Shown: piece after piece, positions 1-7,127 of the stretch | How the letters are laid out: each line of letters starts with the position of its first letter | Numbering within the stretch: position 1 is the stretch's first letter | Source of the DNA: Blautia sp. OF03-15BH | GTDB taxonomy: Bacteria; Bacillota; Clostridia; Lachnospirales; Lachnospiraceae | NCBI RefSeq assembly: GCF_003463065.1 | Contig: NZ_QSCM01000006.1 | Coordinates: 124,001-188,000 of the forward strand | Reading direction: 5' to 3' | DNA length: 64,000 nucleotides | Translations under genes and position numbers: made by a program | The notes under the pieces: generated by a model | What the model was told of the DNA's origin: nothing | The model's database searches: none | Seen by the model: the letters and a program-made list of their open reading frames with translations, nothing else

Positions 1-623
1 GCTCCGGAAAGACTACATTTCTCAATGCATTGTCCGATTTTATCCCCAAGGAAGAGCGCATCATTACCATTGAAGACAATGCGGAGCTTCAAATCCAGGG
101 AGCGGAGAATCTGGTACGGCTGGAGGCACGGCAGGCCAATACGGAAGGAAAAAATGCTGTGACGATCCGGGATCTGATCAAGGCAAGCCTGCGGATGAGG
201 CCGGATCGGATCGTGGTGGGGGAGGTGCGAGGGGAAGAAGCGCTGGATATGATCCAGAGTATGAACACAGGCCATGATGGTTCTTTAAGCACCGGTCATG
301 CCAATAGCCCGAGAGATATGCTGGCCAGGCTGGAAACCATGATCCTGATGGCTATGGAACTGCCGCTTTCTGCGGTCAGGCGTCAGATCGCTTCTGCGGT
401 GGATCTGATCATCCATCTTGGCAGAATGAGAGACCGGAGCCGAAAAGTGATGGAGATCGTGGAGATCACAGGCTATGACGGAAGTTCCGGTGAGATCACA
501 GCCAGAACCCTGTTTCAGTTAGAAGAGACAAAGGAGCATCCTATGGGGATCCTTGTAAAGCAGAACGAGCTTCTTCAGACAGAAAAACTGAAGCGGGCGG
601 GGATCGTGCCGGAAAAAGAGTGA
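1..623 (+). CDS. CpaF/TadA-type pilus assembly ATPase (3' part)
   Basis: The reading frame is open from the window edge and begins inside a Walker A loop (SGKTT encoded at positions 3-17), so the N-terminal half lies outside. The visible part continues with IITIEDNAELQI, RPDRIVVGEVRGEEA (Walker B type) and the His box around STGHAN, the order expected for CpaF/TadA secretion ATPases that power Tad (Flp) pilus assembly from the cytoplasmic face. It is followed 10 bp later by TadB- and TadC-like membrane proteins, which fixes the assignment to a Tad locus. The TTG at 30 is internal and is not a start. PilT/PilB-type ATPases share the fold, but the neighbours argue for CpaF. Confidence 0.93.
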   Translation, partial: SGKTTFLNALSDFIPKEERIITIEDNAELQIQGAENLVRLEARQANTEGKNAVTIRDLIKASLRMRPDRIVVGEVRGEEALDMIQSMNTGHDGSLSTGHANSPRDMLARLETMILMAMELPLSAVRRQIASAVDLIIHLGRMRDRSRKVMEIVEITGYDGSSGEITARTLFQLEETKEHPMGILVKQNELLQTEKLKRAGIVPEKE

Positions 624-633
624 GGTTAAACGT

Positions 634-1377
634 ATGGAAAGAGATTATGGGATCCTGGAATTGACAGGAAAAGAAAAAGGAAAACTGATACTTCTCTATC
701 TGGGAATCTGTGCCATGGTGAGCTGGCTTTTTTATCATTCTTTCTGGGCAGTACTTCCTTTTCTTCTCGGTTTTCCGGTGTTTCTGAAAAAGCAAAAGGA
801 AAAGAAGATCCGGGAAAGGAGAGAAGAACTGCTTACAGAGTTCCTCACCGGGATCCATGCGGTGGCCAGTGCACTGGATGCCGGATATTCCATGGAAAAT
901 GCTTTGGGAGAAGCCTTGAAAGAAACGGAAAAGATCTATGGGGCAGACGGAGTTTTTACAGAGGAATTAAGAGAAATGGAGAGAAAACGGAATCTGAACC
1001 AGAGCCTGGAATCTTTGTGGACCGATCTCGGAAAAAGAAGCGGCATGGAGGATATTGAAAATTTCGGGGAGATCTTTCAGGTGGCACGCCGTTCCGGGGG
1101 AAATCTGAAAGAGATCATCCGGAGTACGGCAGATAACATCAGCCGGAAAACAGAGACCCGAAGAGAGATCGAGATCAGTCTGGCTTCGAAAAAAATGGAA
1201 CAGAAGATCATGAGTGCTGTGCCGTTTTTCATTCTGGCTTATGTGGATCTGGGATCTTCAGAATTTCTGGAAGGCCTGTATCATAACACATTTGGGATCC
1301 TGCTGATGACGGTTTGTCTCGGCCTTTATCTGATCGCTTTTTTCTGGGGGAGGAGGATCGTGGAAATTGACATATGA
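634..1377 (+). CDS. TadB-like inner-membrane pilus assembly protein
   Basis: A 247-residue protein of the type II secretion F (T2SSF) class. It has an N-terminal hydrophobic pair (about residues 15-50), a cytoplasmic helical region containing the family-like stretches ALDAGYSMENAL and FQVARRSGGNLKEII, and C-terminal hydrophobic segments (about 190-240). TadB forms the membrane platform of the Tad pilus with TadC and is driven by CpaF. It starts 10 bp after the ATPase with a GAGG ribosome site and overlaps the next gene by 11 bp, indicating one operon and translational coupling. Confidence 0.88.
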   Translation: MERDYGILELTGKEKGKLILLYLGICAMVSWLFYHSFWAVLPFLLGFPVFLKKQKEKKIRERREELLTEFLTGIHAVASALDAGYSMENALGEALKETEKIYGADGVFTEELREMERKRNLNQSLESLWTDLGKRSGMEDIENFGEIFQVARRSGGNLKEIIRSTADNISRKTETRREIEISLASKKMEQKIMSAVPFFILAYVDLGSSEFLEGLYHNTFGILLMTVCLGLYLIAFFWGRRIVEIDI

Positions 1378-2728
1378 ACAATGGAAAGAACCTTTTGACC
1401 GGGCGGGAAAATGGCTGGTCAGGCGTTATCCGGGAATCCTTAAGGGGAAACAGGGACAGGAAAATGAGGCAAGGCTGAAGGTTCTCCGGACGACAAGAAA
1501 CAAGATGACGATTGAAACTTATTATGAAAGAAAGTTTTCCGGAATGTTGCTGTTTCTTTTTGGAGGGCTGCTTTTTCTCGGGGTTCTGGCACTTGGTTTT
1601 CATGGGGAAGTGTCTTGGATGGAGCGGCCGTCGATAAAAAGGCCGGGGTATGGGGAAGGGAATCTGGAGACAGAGCTGACGGTGGGTTTTTTCGGAGAAG
1701 AAGTGGTGGATATCCCGCTGACGATAGGAGAAAGAAAGTATTCCCGTGAGGAGATCCAGGAAATTTTTCAGGGAATCCTCGAAAATCTGGAGGAACAGAT
1801 CCTTGGAGAAAACAAATCTCTGGAGGAAGTAAGAAAGGATCTGAACTTTGCTGATTCATTCGGAAACGGAACGGTTACTGCAGTCTGGTCTGTGGATCCA
1901 CCGGACTATATGGATGATAACGGACACTTTCTTTGTGAACCGCCAAAAGAAGGGATTCTTGCAGCAGTGAAGTTGACACTGAAGTATGAAAATCAGGAGA
2001 TGATCCGGGAATTTCCGGTGAAACTTCTGCCGCCTGAAAGAAGTGAACTGGAAGAAAAGGCTCTTGAACTGAAGGCTGCAGCGGAGAAAAACGGTGAGAA
2101 AAGCAGGGAGGCAGAGGAAGTGGTGCTTCCGGATAGCTGGGAGGGTGTTCCTGTCCGCTGGGGAATAAGGGAAAACTCTCCGCTTCTGGCAGGTTTTCTG
2201 ATCCTGGCTGTCGGCCTCTGGTACCTTTACGGAAGGGATGACCGGAAACTGAAAGAGGAGGAAAAACACAGGAAGCAGCAGATGATTCTGGATTATCCGG
2301 TGATCCTTTATAAAATGAGTATGCTTCTGGAAGCCGGAATGACCATCCGGGGGGCTTTCAGCAAGATCGCCTTTCATTACAGAGACCAGAGCGGCAGGGA
2401 AGTCCATTATGCCTATGAGGAAATGCTGTTTGCCTGTTATGAAATGGAACAGGGAGTGGGAGAAGCCACAGCTTATGAAGAATTCGGTCAGAGATGCGGG
2501 AATCTTCACTATCTGAAATTTGGCTCCCTTCTTTCTCAGGATCTGAAAAAGGGTTCTGCCGGACTGGTAGAGCTTCTGGAGCAGGAGGCGGAAAACGGAA
2601 TGGAAGAAAGGAAAAGCCTGGCAAGAAAACTGGGAGAGGAAGCAGGAACGAAACTTCTGCTTCCCATGATGCTTATGCTGATCCTGGTCGTGGTGATACT
2701 GATGGTTCCGGCAGTCCTGGCTTTTTAG
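1367..2728 (+). CDS. TadC-like pilus platform protein with extended N-terminus
   Basis: A 453-residue protein. The C-terminal third (about 290-453) is TadC/T2SSF-like: YPVILYKMSMLLEAGMTI, a helical domain, then a final membrane anchor rich in Leu and Val. Unusually there is a first membrane segment near residues 58-78, a soluble domain of about 170 residues that would face outside, and a second segment near 275-292 before the T2SSF part. The start is TTG at 1367, inside the end of tadB; the -EQW- N-terminus and the overlap support it. The extra domain is seen directly; its role is unknown to me. Together with TadB it should form the membrane platform. Confidence 0.85.
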   Translation: MTYEQWKEPFDRAGKWLVRRYPGILKGKQGQENEARLKVLRTTRNKMTIETYYERKFSGMLLFLFGGLLFLGVLALGFHGEVSWMERPSIKRPGYGEGNLETELTVGFFGEEVVDIPLTIGERKYSREEIQEIFQGILENLEEQILGENKSLEEVRKDLNFADSFGNGTVTAVWSVDPPDYMDDNGHFLCEPPKEGILAAVKLTLKYENQEMIREFPVKLLPPERSELEEKALELKAAAEKNGEKSREAEEVVLPDSWEGVPVRWGIRENSPLLAGFLILAVGLWYLYGRDDRKLKEEEKHRKQQMILDYPVILYKMSMLLEAGMTIRGAFSKIAFHYRDQSGREVHYAYEEMLFACYEMEQGVGEATAYEEFGQRCGNLHYLKFGSLLSQDLKKGSAGLVELLEQEAENGMEERKSLARKLGEEAGTKLLLPMMLMLILVVVILMVPAVLAF

Positions 2729-2742
2729 GGACGAAGCCGGAG

Positions 2743-2751
2743 AAAAGGAGG
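2743..2751 (+). promoter_or_regulatory. Orphaned Shine-Dalgarno of the Flp pilin gene
   Basis: AAAAGGAGG lies 15 bp after the tadC stop with no start codon in range; the IS remnant begins a few bases later. It is best read as the original ribosome site of the pilin gene now at 3531. Inference from position and strength. Confidence 0.55.
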
Positions 2752-2763
2752 AATTTATAAGTA

Positions 2764-3337
2764 ACTAAACATATTGCCACAACAAGCGGTACAGTTTCAA
2801 TAAAAGCTGACAGATACTATGTTTCGGTTCTTGTTTGAAAAACAACTGATTCGAGAACAAAGAAGTCTTTCTCGAAAATATGAAAATTCAAAGAAAGGAG
2901 AGTCCACTCAAAGAGCGAATATACAAAAACAAAAGCTCAAGGTACAGAAACTTCATCATAGGATAGATAATATCCGCACCGACTACATGAACAAAACAAT
3001 CGCAGAGATCGTGAAAACCAAACCATCCTACATTACGATTGAAGATTTAAATGTAAAAGGCATGATGAAAAACAGACATCTTTCAAAAGCAGTTGCGTCA
3101 CAGAAGTTTTATGAGTTTCGAATAAAACTTCAAGCTAAATGCAGCGAAAATGGGATTGAACTTCGTGTGGCAGACAGATGGTATCCATCTTCTAAAACCT
3201 GCCATTACTGCAAAAATATCAGGAAAGATTTAAAACTTTCAGATAGAATTTTCAAATGTGATTGTGGTTATATCGAAGACAGAGATCTCAATGCTGCACT
3301 TAATTTGAGAGATGCTATGACTTACGAAGTTGCATAA
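2764..3337 (+). pseudogene. tnpB: TnpB transposon nuclease, truncated and internally deleted
   Basis: In one frame from 2764 the codons give the end of the TnpB wedge region (a TVSIKADRYYVSVLV-like string) and then a stop at about 2837. The main open frame (2819-3337, 172 aa) resumes at the arginine-rich linker (LIREQRSLSRKYENSKK), followed by the RuvC-II glutamate (ITIEDLNVKGM), a zinc finger (CHYC ... CDC) and the RuvC-III aspartate (DRDLNAALNLRD). The N-terminal half and the RuvC-I aspartate segment between the two pieces are missing. TnpB is an RNA-guided nuclease; without RuvC-I this copy should be catalytically dead. Base composition is more AT-rich than the flanking Tad genes. Confidence 0.85.
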
Positions 3338-3500
3338 ATAAACGCAAACGTAGGTATGTACCGAAGGCTATTTCGGGAATTTACGACTGTGGAGTGTACA
3401 AGAACTTGTGAGTAGATATGATTTCGGTCAATCCAAAGCATACACGATAAAGCAGTAAGTAGAACTCGTGAGGGTCTACATTATCTCGATGTGAGTTATT
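3338..3500 (+). ncRNA. Probable remnant of TnpB omega-RNA / IS right end
   Basis: The sequence after tnpB has the stem-rich character of omega-RNA regions: CCGAA/TTCGG around 3360-3375, ACAAG/CTTGT around 3399-3410, and GTAGA/TCTAC around 3459-3479. In this family the guide RNA is made from the tnpB 3' end and the right end of the element. Whether it is still expressed is unknown. Confidence 0.45.
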
Positions 3501-3530
3501 TAATCACATTTTGAGTGGCAGGAAAATCAT

Positions 3531-3698
3531 ATGGAACATGTAAGAGCATTTTTGCAGGAAGAAGACGGAGTCGGAGTTGTGGAGATCATTCTGATCCTGG
3601 TGGTACTGATCGGTCTGGTTGTGATTTTTAAAGACCAGCTGACCAGACTGGTAAACAATATTTTTAAGAAGATCAACAATCAGAGCAACGGGATCTGA
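3531..3698 (+). CDS. Flp1-type Tad pilin (55 aa)
   Basis: A short gene: 55 residues starting MEHVRAFLQEEDGVGVVEII, with one long hydrophobic helix (about residues 14-34) and a basic tail. The small size, the Gly-Val-Gly-Val-Val-Glu lead into the hydrophobic helix, and the position between TadC and the TadE-like genes fit the Flp1-like type IVb pilins of Firmicutes. The glutamate at the start of the helix is the usual pilin E5. It should be processed by the prepilin peptidase at 6334 and polymerised into the pilus. The present ribosome site is CAGGAAAA 7 bp upstream, weaker than the orphan site at 2743, from which the IS remnant has separated it. Confidence 0.85.
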   Translation: MEHVRAFLQEEDGVGVVEIILILVVLIGLVVIFKDQLTRLVNNIFKKINNQSNGI

Positions 3699-3730
3699 CG
3701 GGGAAGCCGCAATAGAAAGGAAGGAAAGCC

Positions 3731-5290
3731 ATGGCAGGGAAAAGAGCATACAGAGGGTCGATGACAGTCTTTTTCAGTGTTCTTACCGTACTTTTTCTGT
3801 CGCTGATCTGTGCCATGGCAGAATCTGTACGAGTGCAGGGAGCCAGAGTCAAGGCGGCTTCCGTGATGGATCTTGGGATTTTTTCGGTCTTTGGGGAATT
3901 TGAGAGGGACCTTCTGGAAGAATATGAGGTGTTCGGTGTGGATGCCTCTTATGGGGGCGAAGAATTCCAAAAGGAAAAGATCGCCCGGCGATTGGATCTT
4001 TTTATGAAATATAATACAGAGCCTTCCAGAGGAACAGCCCTGACCGGAAACACACTGTTTCCGATACGGACAGAGGGGAGCAGCGTGTTGCGGACGCTTC
4101 TTTTGACGGATGAGAATGGATTGGTTTTCCGGGATCAGGTCGTACAAAATCTGAAAAGCGCTGTCGGAACAGAACTTGTGGCAGAGTTTCTGGAAAACCA
4201 GAGAAAATCTCAGGAAATGGAACAGAACCAGAAGGACTATGAAAAGCAGGAGAGAGAAGCAGAAAAGGCACTTGCTGAGGCTGAAGCAGCGCAGGCTCAG
4301 GAAGAAAAGGCTTCCAGCGGAAGCCTGGGAACGGAAGGCGGAACGGTTGTGCCTGTAAATCCTGACGGGAGCGAGCTGCCGGCAGCTGCAGAGAAGCCGG
4401 AGAATCCGCTAGATCTGATCAAAAAGGTGAAAAATATGGGAATCCTGGGACTGGTGCTGGAGGATCCGGCTTCCGTTTCCGGGAAAGCACTGGTGAAAAA
4501 AGAACTTCCGGGCGGGAGAAGGCTGGAACGGGGAGATCTTTCCTGGGAACGAGAGAACGGTGGAGTGATTGCAGACGGGATCTTTCAGGAATATCTTTTC
4601 AGTCATTTTTCCAGCGCGATGGATACGGAAGAAAAAGAGACTGCACTTTCCTATGAACTGGAATATCTTCTCTGTGGAAAGGAAAGTGACGAAAAGAACC
4701 TGAAAGCAACGGTAAATAAACTGCTTCTCTTACGAGAGGGTGCCAATTTTGTCTATCTGTTGTCTGACGGATCCATGCGCCACAGTGCAGAGATCCTGGC
4801 AGTGGCCATCGCAGGAGGGACTCCGGGTGTGAGCACTGCCCTTACGGCTGCGCTTCTGGCAGCCTGGGCTTATGGAGAGAGTCTTCTCGATGTACGGATC
4901 TTGCTGGCAGGTGGAAAAGTACCGGCGGCAAAGACAAGAGCAACTTTTCGTCTGACGCTGGAAAATCTGGGAAGACTTCCGGAGGTTCTTGCTTCTTGTA
5001 ACGAAAAAACAGGAGAAGGTCTGGATTATGAGGCTTATCTTCAGATGCTTTTTCTTACAGGCAAAAAGAAGGCATATCCTATGCGGGCCTTAAATCTGAT
5101 CGAATGCAATCTGCGGAAAAAAGAAGGAATGAGTCATTTTCGAGTGGATCACTGTATTGCAGGTCTGGAGGCAGAGGCGGAATGGGAACTTGGTCCGGTT
5201 TTTGCTGCATTGCCGGCGGCATTTTTAAAAACCGGGTTAAGTGCAGTCCGTTATCATACCAGTGGGCAGTTTATTTATGAAACGGATTGA
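3731..5290 (+). CDS. DUF5702-like secreted Tad-locus protein
   Basis: A 519-residue protein with an N-terminal TadE/TadG-like hydrophobic segment (RGSMTVFFSVLTVLFLSLICAM shortened: residues 9-30), then a long extracytoplasmic region with an Ala/Glu/Gln coiled-coil stretch (about 155-195) and a more hydrophobic C-terminal third containing Ala/Leu-rich segments (about 345-380). It resembles the DUF5702 proteins that sit in clostridial Tad operons; I assign the family from memory of its position and N-terminus. The start has AAGGAAAGG upstream. It lies 32 bp after the pilin and probably acts as a minor pilin-like or envelope component; the exact role is not known. Confidence 0.75.
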   Translation: MAGKRAYRGSMTVFFSVLTVLFLSLICAMAESVRVQGARVKAASVMDLGIFSVFGEFERDLLEEYEVFGVDASYGGEEFQKEKIARRLDLFMKYNTEPSRGTALTGNTLFPIRTEGSSVLRTLLLTDENGLVFRDQVVQNLKSAVGTELVAEFLENQRKSQEMEQNQKDYEKQEREAEKALAEAEAAQAQEEKASSGSLGTEGGTVVPVNPDGSELPAAAEKPENPLDLIKKVKNMGILGLVLEDPASVSGKALVKKELPGGRRLERGDLSWERENGGVIADGIFQEYLFSHFSSAMDTEEKETALSYELEYLLCGKESDEKNLKATVNKLLLLREGANFVYLLSDGSMRHSAEILAVAIAGGTPGVSTALTAALLAAWAYGESLLDVRILLAGGKVPAAKTRATFRLTLENLGRLPEVLASCNEKTGEGLDYEAYLQMLFLTGKKKAYPMRALNLIECNLRKKEGMSHFRVDHCIAGLEAEAEWELGPVFAALPAAFLKTGLSAVRYHTSGQFIYETD

Positions 5291-5292
5291 AC

Positions 5293-5350
5293 GCAGAATA
5301 AGCATTCTTCCGCTTCAGGTGCGCGGAGCACTAAGCGGCGGGTCAGGAGG
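5293..5350 (+). repeat. Dispersed hairpin repeat, copy 1
   Basis: A 57-bp sequence with a nested hairpin: CCGCTT (5310) pairs with AAGCGG (5333), and inside it GTGC pairs with GCAC. A second copy with about 88% identity is at 53724-53780. It fills the gap between the DUF5702 gene and the TadE-like gene. Confidence 0.8.
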
Positions 5351-5393
5351 ATGTGAATGATCACAGGTATTTGTAGCAGGGAGGAAAGGAAGA

Positions 5394-6302
5394 ATGTTCT
5401 TACAAGGAAAAGAAAACGATTCAAAAGCTGCAGACAGAAAGGAGAAAAAGGCTCTCCCGGCAGCATCATCCCCGCAGAATGTTTTCCTTACTGTTGGAAG
5501 AGCATTCTTCCTTTCCCCTCTGAAAGCCGGACTTACCGTGGAAGCTGCCTGTGTTCTGCCGCTGTTTCTCTGGGCTGTGCTGGGTGCACTTTATCTGATC
5601 GAGGTCTCCGTAGTGCAGACCCGTCTGGTGGGAGGAATCCATGAGGCGGGCAGAAAGATGGCACTGCTTTCCTATGGGGTATACGGGGGCATTTCAGAGG
5701 AAGAAAAAGGAACAGGCGTGGGAGAGATCGTGGGTGGAGCTCTGACAGCGGTTTATGCCAAGAACCTGATCCTGAAAAAAGCCGGACTGGAAGAGACCTT
5801 TCTGAAAGAACAGGTGAAGATCAGTCTGGCCGCTTCGGATTTTTCGGAGAAGAACATCATAGATTTAAAAGTGATGAGCAGGATCAGCCTTCCCGTTCCG
5901 GGCTATCGGCTCCGGAGGCTGAAATTCCTTGAGAGAGGACGGGTCCGGGCCTGGACGGGAAGATCGCCTTCGGAGGAAATGGCAGAGGGAGAGGAAACGG
6001 AAGGAGAAACGGTATATGTAGCTTTGAATGGAAGTGTCTATCACCGGGATCCGGACTGCAGCTATATCAAAGTGTCGATAAAATCTGCTTCCGTGGCAGA
6101 GATGGAGAGAAAAAGAAGTTCCGATGGCTCAAAGTATTATCCCTGCAGCTGTTATGGGGCTCACCCGTCGCCGACGGTCTATTATACCCGCTTCGGAAAC
6201 CGCTATCATGGTTCGCTGGGCTGCAGTGCTTTGAAGAGAACGGCACAAAAGGTTCCGTTATCCTCAGTCAGCGGGTGGAAAGCCTGCTCAAAATGTGGAT
6301 AA
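5394..6302 (+). CDS. TadE-like minor pilin with Cys/His-rich C-terminus
   Basis: A 302-residue protein. Residues 1-40 are charged and polar; about 41-70 carry the TadE signature GLTVEAACVLPLFLWAVLGA, typical of pseudopilins assembled by Tad systems. The C-terminal quarter has two related motifs, YHRDPDCSYI followed by PCSCYG, and YHGSLGCSALKRT followed by KACSKCG at the very end. This H-x(3-4)-C ... C-x(1-2)-C pattern resembles small zinc-binding Ada-like modules and is not usual in TadE. The strong ribosome site AGGGAGGAAAGG supports the ATG at 5394. Its stop is followed 31 bp later by the prepilin peptidase start. Confidence 0.8.
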   Translation: MFLQGKENDSKAADRKEKKALPAASSPQNVFLTVGRAFFLSPLKAGLTVEAACVLPLFLWAVLGALYLIEVSVVQTRLVGGIHEAGRKMALLSYGVYGGISEEEKGTGVGEIVGGALTAVYAKNLILKKAGLEETFLKEQVKISLAASDFSEKNIIDLKVMSRISLPVPGYRLRRLKFLERGRVRAWTGRSPSEEMAEGEETEGETVYVALNGSVYHRDPDCSYIKVSIKSASVAEMERKRSSDGSKYYPCSCYGAHPSPTVYYTRFGNRYHGSLGCSALKRTAQKVPLSSVSGWKACSKCG

Positions 6303-6333
6303 CTTTCCGAAAAATGAGAGAGGATGGTGGAAA

Positions 6334-6762
6334 ATGAAGATTTCATATCTGGTGTGGTTTTTGTTATTGTCGGTGGTCAGCTGGCAGGACTTTCAAAAGC
6401 AGGAGATTTCATCCTGGCTTCTGATCCTTATGGGGAGTCTCGGGACAGGGATCCAGATTTTTGAAGGGAGCGTTTCTCTGGGAGCCTGGTTTGGCGGGAT
6501 CCTTCTTGGAGCGGCTCTGCTTTTTCTGGCCTTTGTTACGAGAGAGGAGATCGGATATGGAGACGGCTGGCTGGTACTTGTCATGGGAATGTCACTGGGA
6601 CTGAAATTCTCTTTTCTGTCTTTCCTTCTTGCCTTAGGGATCTCAGCCCTGGTGGGCGGCTGTCTTCTGATCTTCCGGAAAGTGCGGAGAAATTACCGGC
6701 TGCCCTTTGCTCCGTTTCTTCTGGCCGGTTCGGTGCTGAGCCTGGCTCTGTGTGGAGGATGA
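6334..6762 (+). CDS. Prepilin peptidase, A24 (TadV/CpaA-like)
   Basis: A 142-residue polytopic membrane aspartyl peptidase. The two catalytic aspartates are visible: one in SWQDFQKQEIS near residue 18 and one in the GYGDG motif (GxGD family hallmark) near residue 73. It lacks the N-methyltransferase domain of PilD, as TadV proteins do. It should cleave the leader of the Flp pilin and the TadE-like proteins. I chose the ATG at 6334 (MKISYLVWF) because AGAGAGGA lies just upstream; an upstream in-frame ATG at 6295 would add 13 hydrophilic residues. It overlaps the ribosome site of the next gene. Confidence 0.88.
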   Translation: MKISYLVWFLLLSVVSWQDFQKQEISSWLLILMGSLGTGIQIFEGSVSLGAWFGGILLGAALLFLAFVTREEIGYGDGWLVLVMGMSLGLKFSFLSFLLALGISALVGGCLLIFRKVRRNYRLPFAPFLLAGSVLSLALCGG

Positions 6763-6764
6763 AG

Positions 6765-7127
6765 ATGAAAAAAGGCAGCTATACCGTGGAGGCAGCTCTT
6801 CTTATGGGGATTCTGATCCCGCTTCTTACGGGTGTGATCTATCTTGGCTTTTTTATGGAGCTTCGGGGGCAGGTACAGGCAGAAGCAATGGAAAAAGCTC
6901 TGACAGGGCTGCTTACCGAAGAAGAGGCAGAGGGCGTTTCTCTTGGGAAAAAAGAAATATCTGCGGAAACGGAGGCAGAAGTTCCGGTATTTCCATTTGG
7001 AAAACGTATTTTTTCTCTGCCTGATTCCGTCAGCGGAAAATTTGTACTGGAAAGACAAAAGCCGGTACGGACGATTTTTCGTATGCACAGCATGAAAAAA
7101 GCAATAAGGCAGGTGAAGAAAGAATGA
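6765..7127 (+). CDS. Small TadE-like pseudopilin
   Basis: A 120-residue protein whose N-terminus KKGSYTVEAALLMGILIPLL matches the TadE pilin-like helix, including the glutamate after the Val. The rest is short and polar, with a basic C-terminus. The ATG at 6765 sits 6 bp after TGGAGGA; this ribosome site overlaps the peptidase stop codon, so the two are coupled. The stop overlaps the next start (ATGA). It is probably a minor pilin of the same Tad pilus. Confidence 0.8.
   Translation: MKKGSYTVEAALLMGILIPLLTGVIYLGFFMELRGQVQAEAMEKALTGLLTEEEAEGVSLGKKEISAETEAEVPVFPFGKRIFSLPDSVSGKFVLERQKPVRTIFRMHSMKKAIRQVKKE

Larger units (their letters stand above)
2755..3510 (+). mobile_element. IS200/IS605-family remnant (tnpB-only type)
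   Basis: The stretch between tadC and the pilin holds a broken tnpB and its typical structured 3' trailer, but no tnpA. Boundaries are approximate: left after the orphan ribosome site, right where the pilin leader resumes. Left-end sequence and the first half of tnpB are gone, so the element cannot move by itself. Confidence 0.75.

Noticed and set aside
2764..3337. tnpB remnant as a domesticated RNA-guided repressor (TldR-like) acting on the pilin gene
   Set aside because: TldR proteins keep the full DNA-binding N-terminal half. Here it is gone together with RuvC-I, and a stop separates the two pieces.
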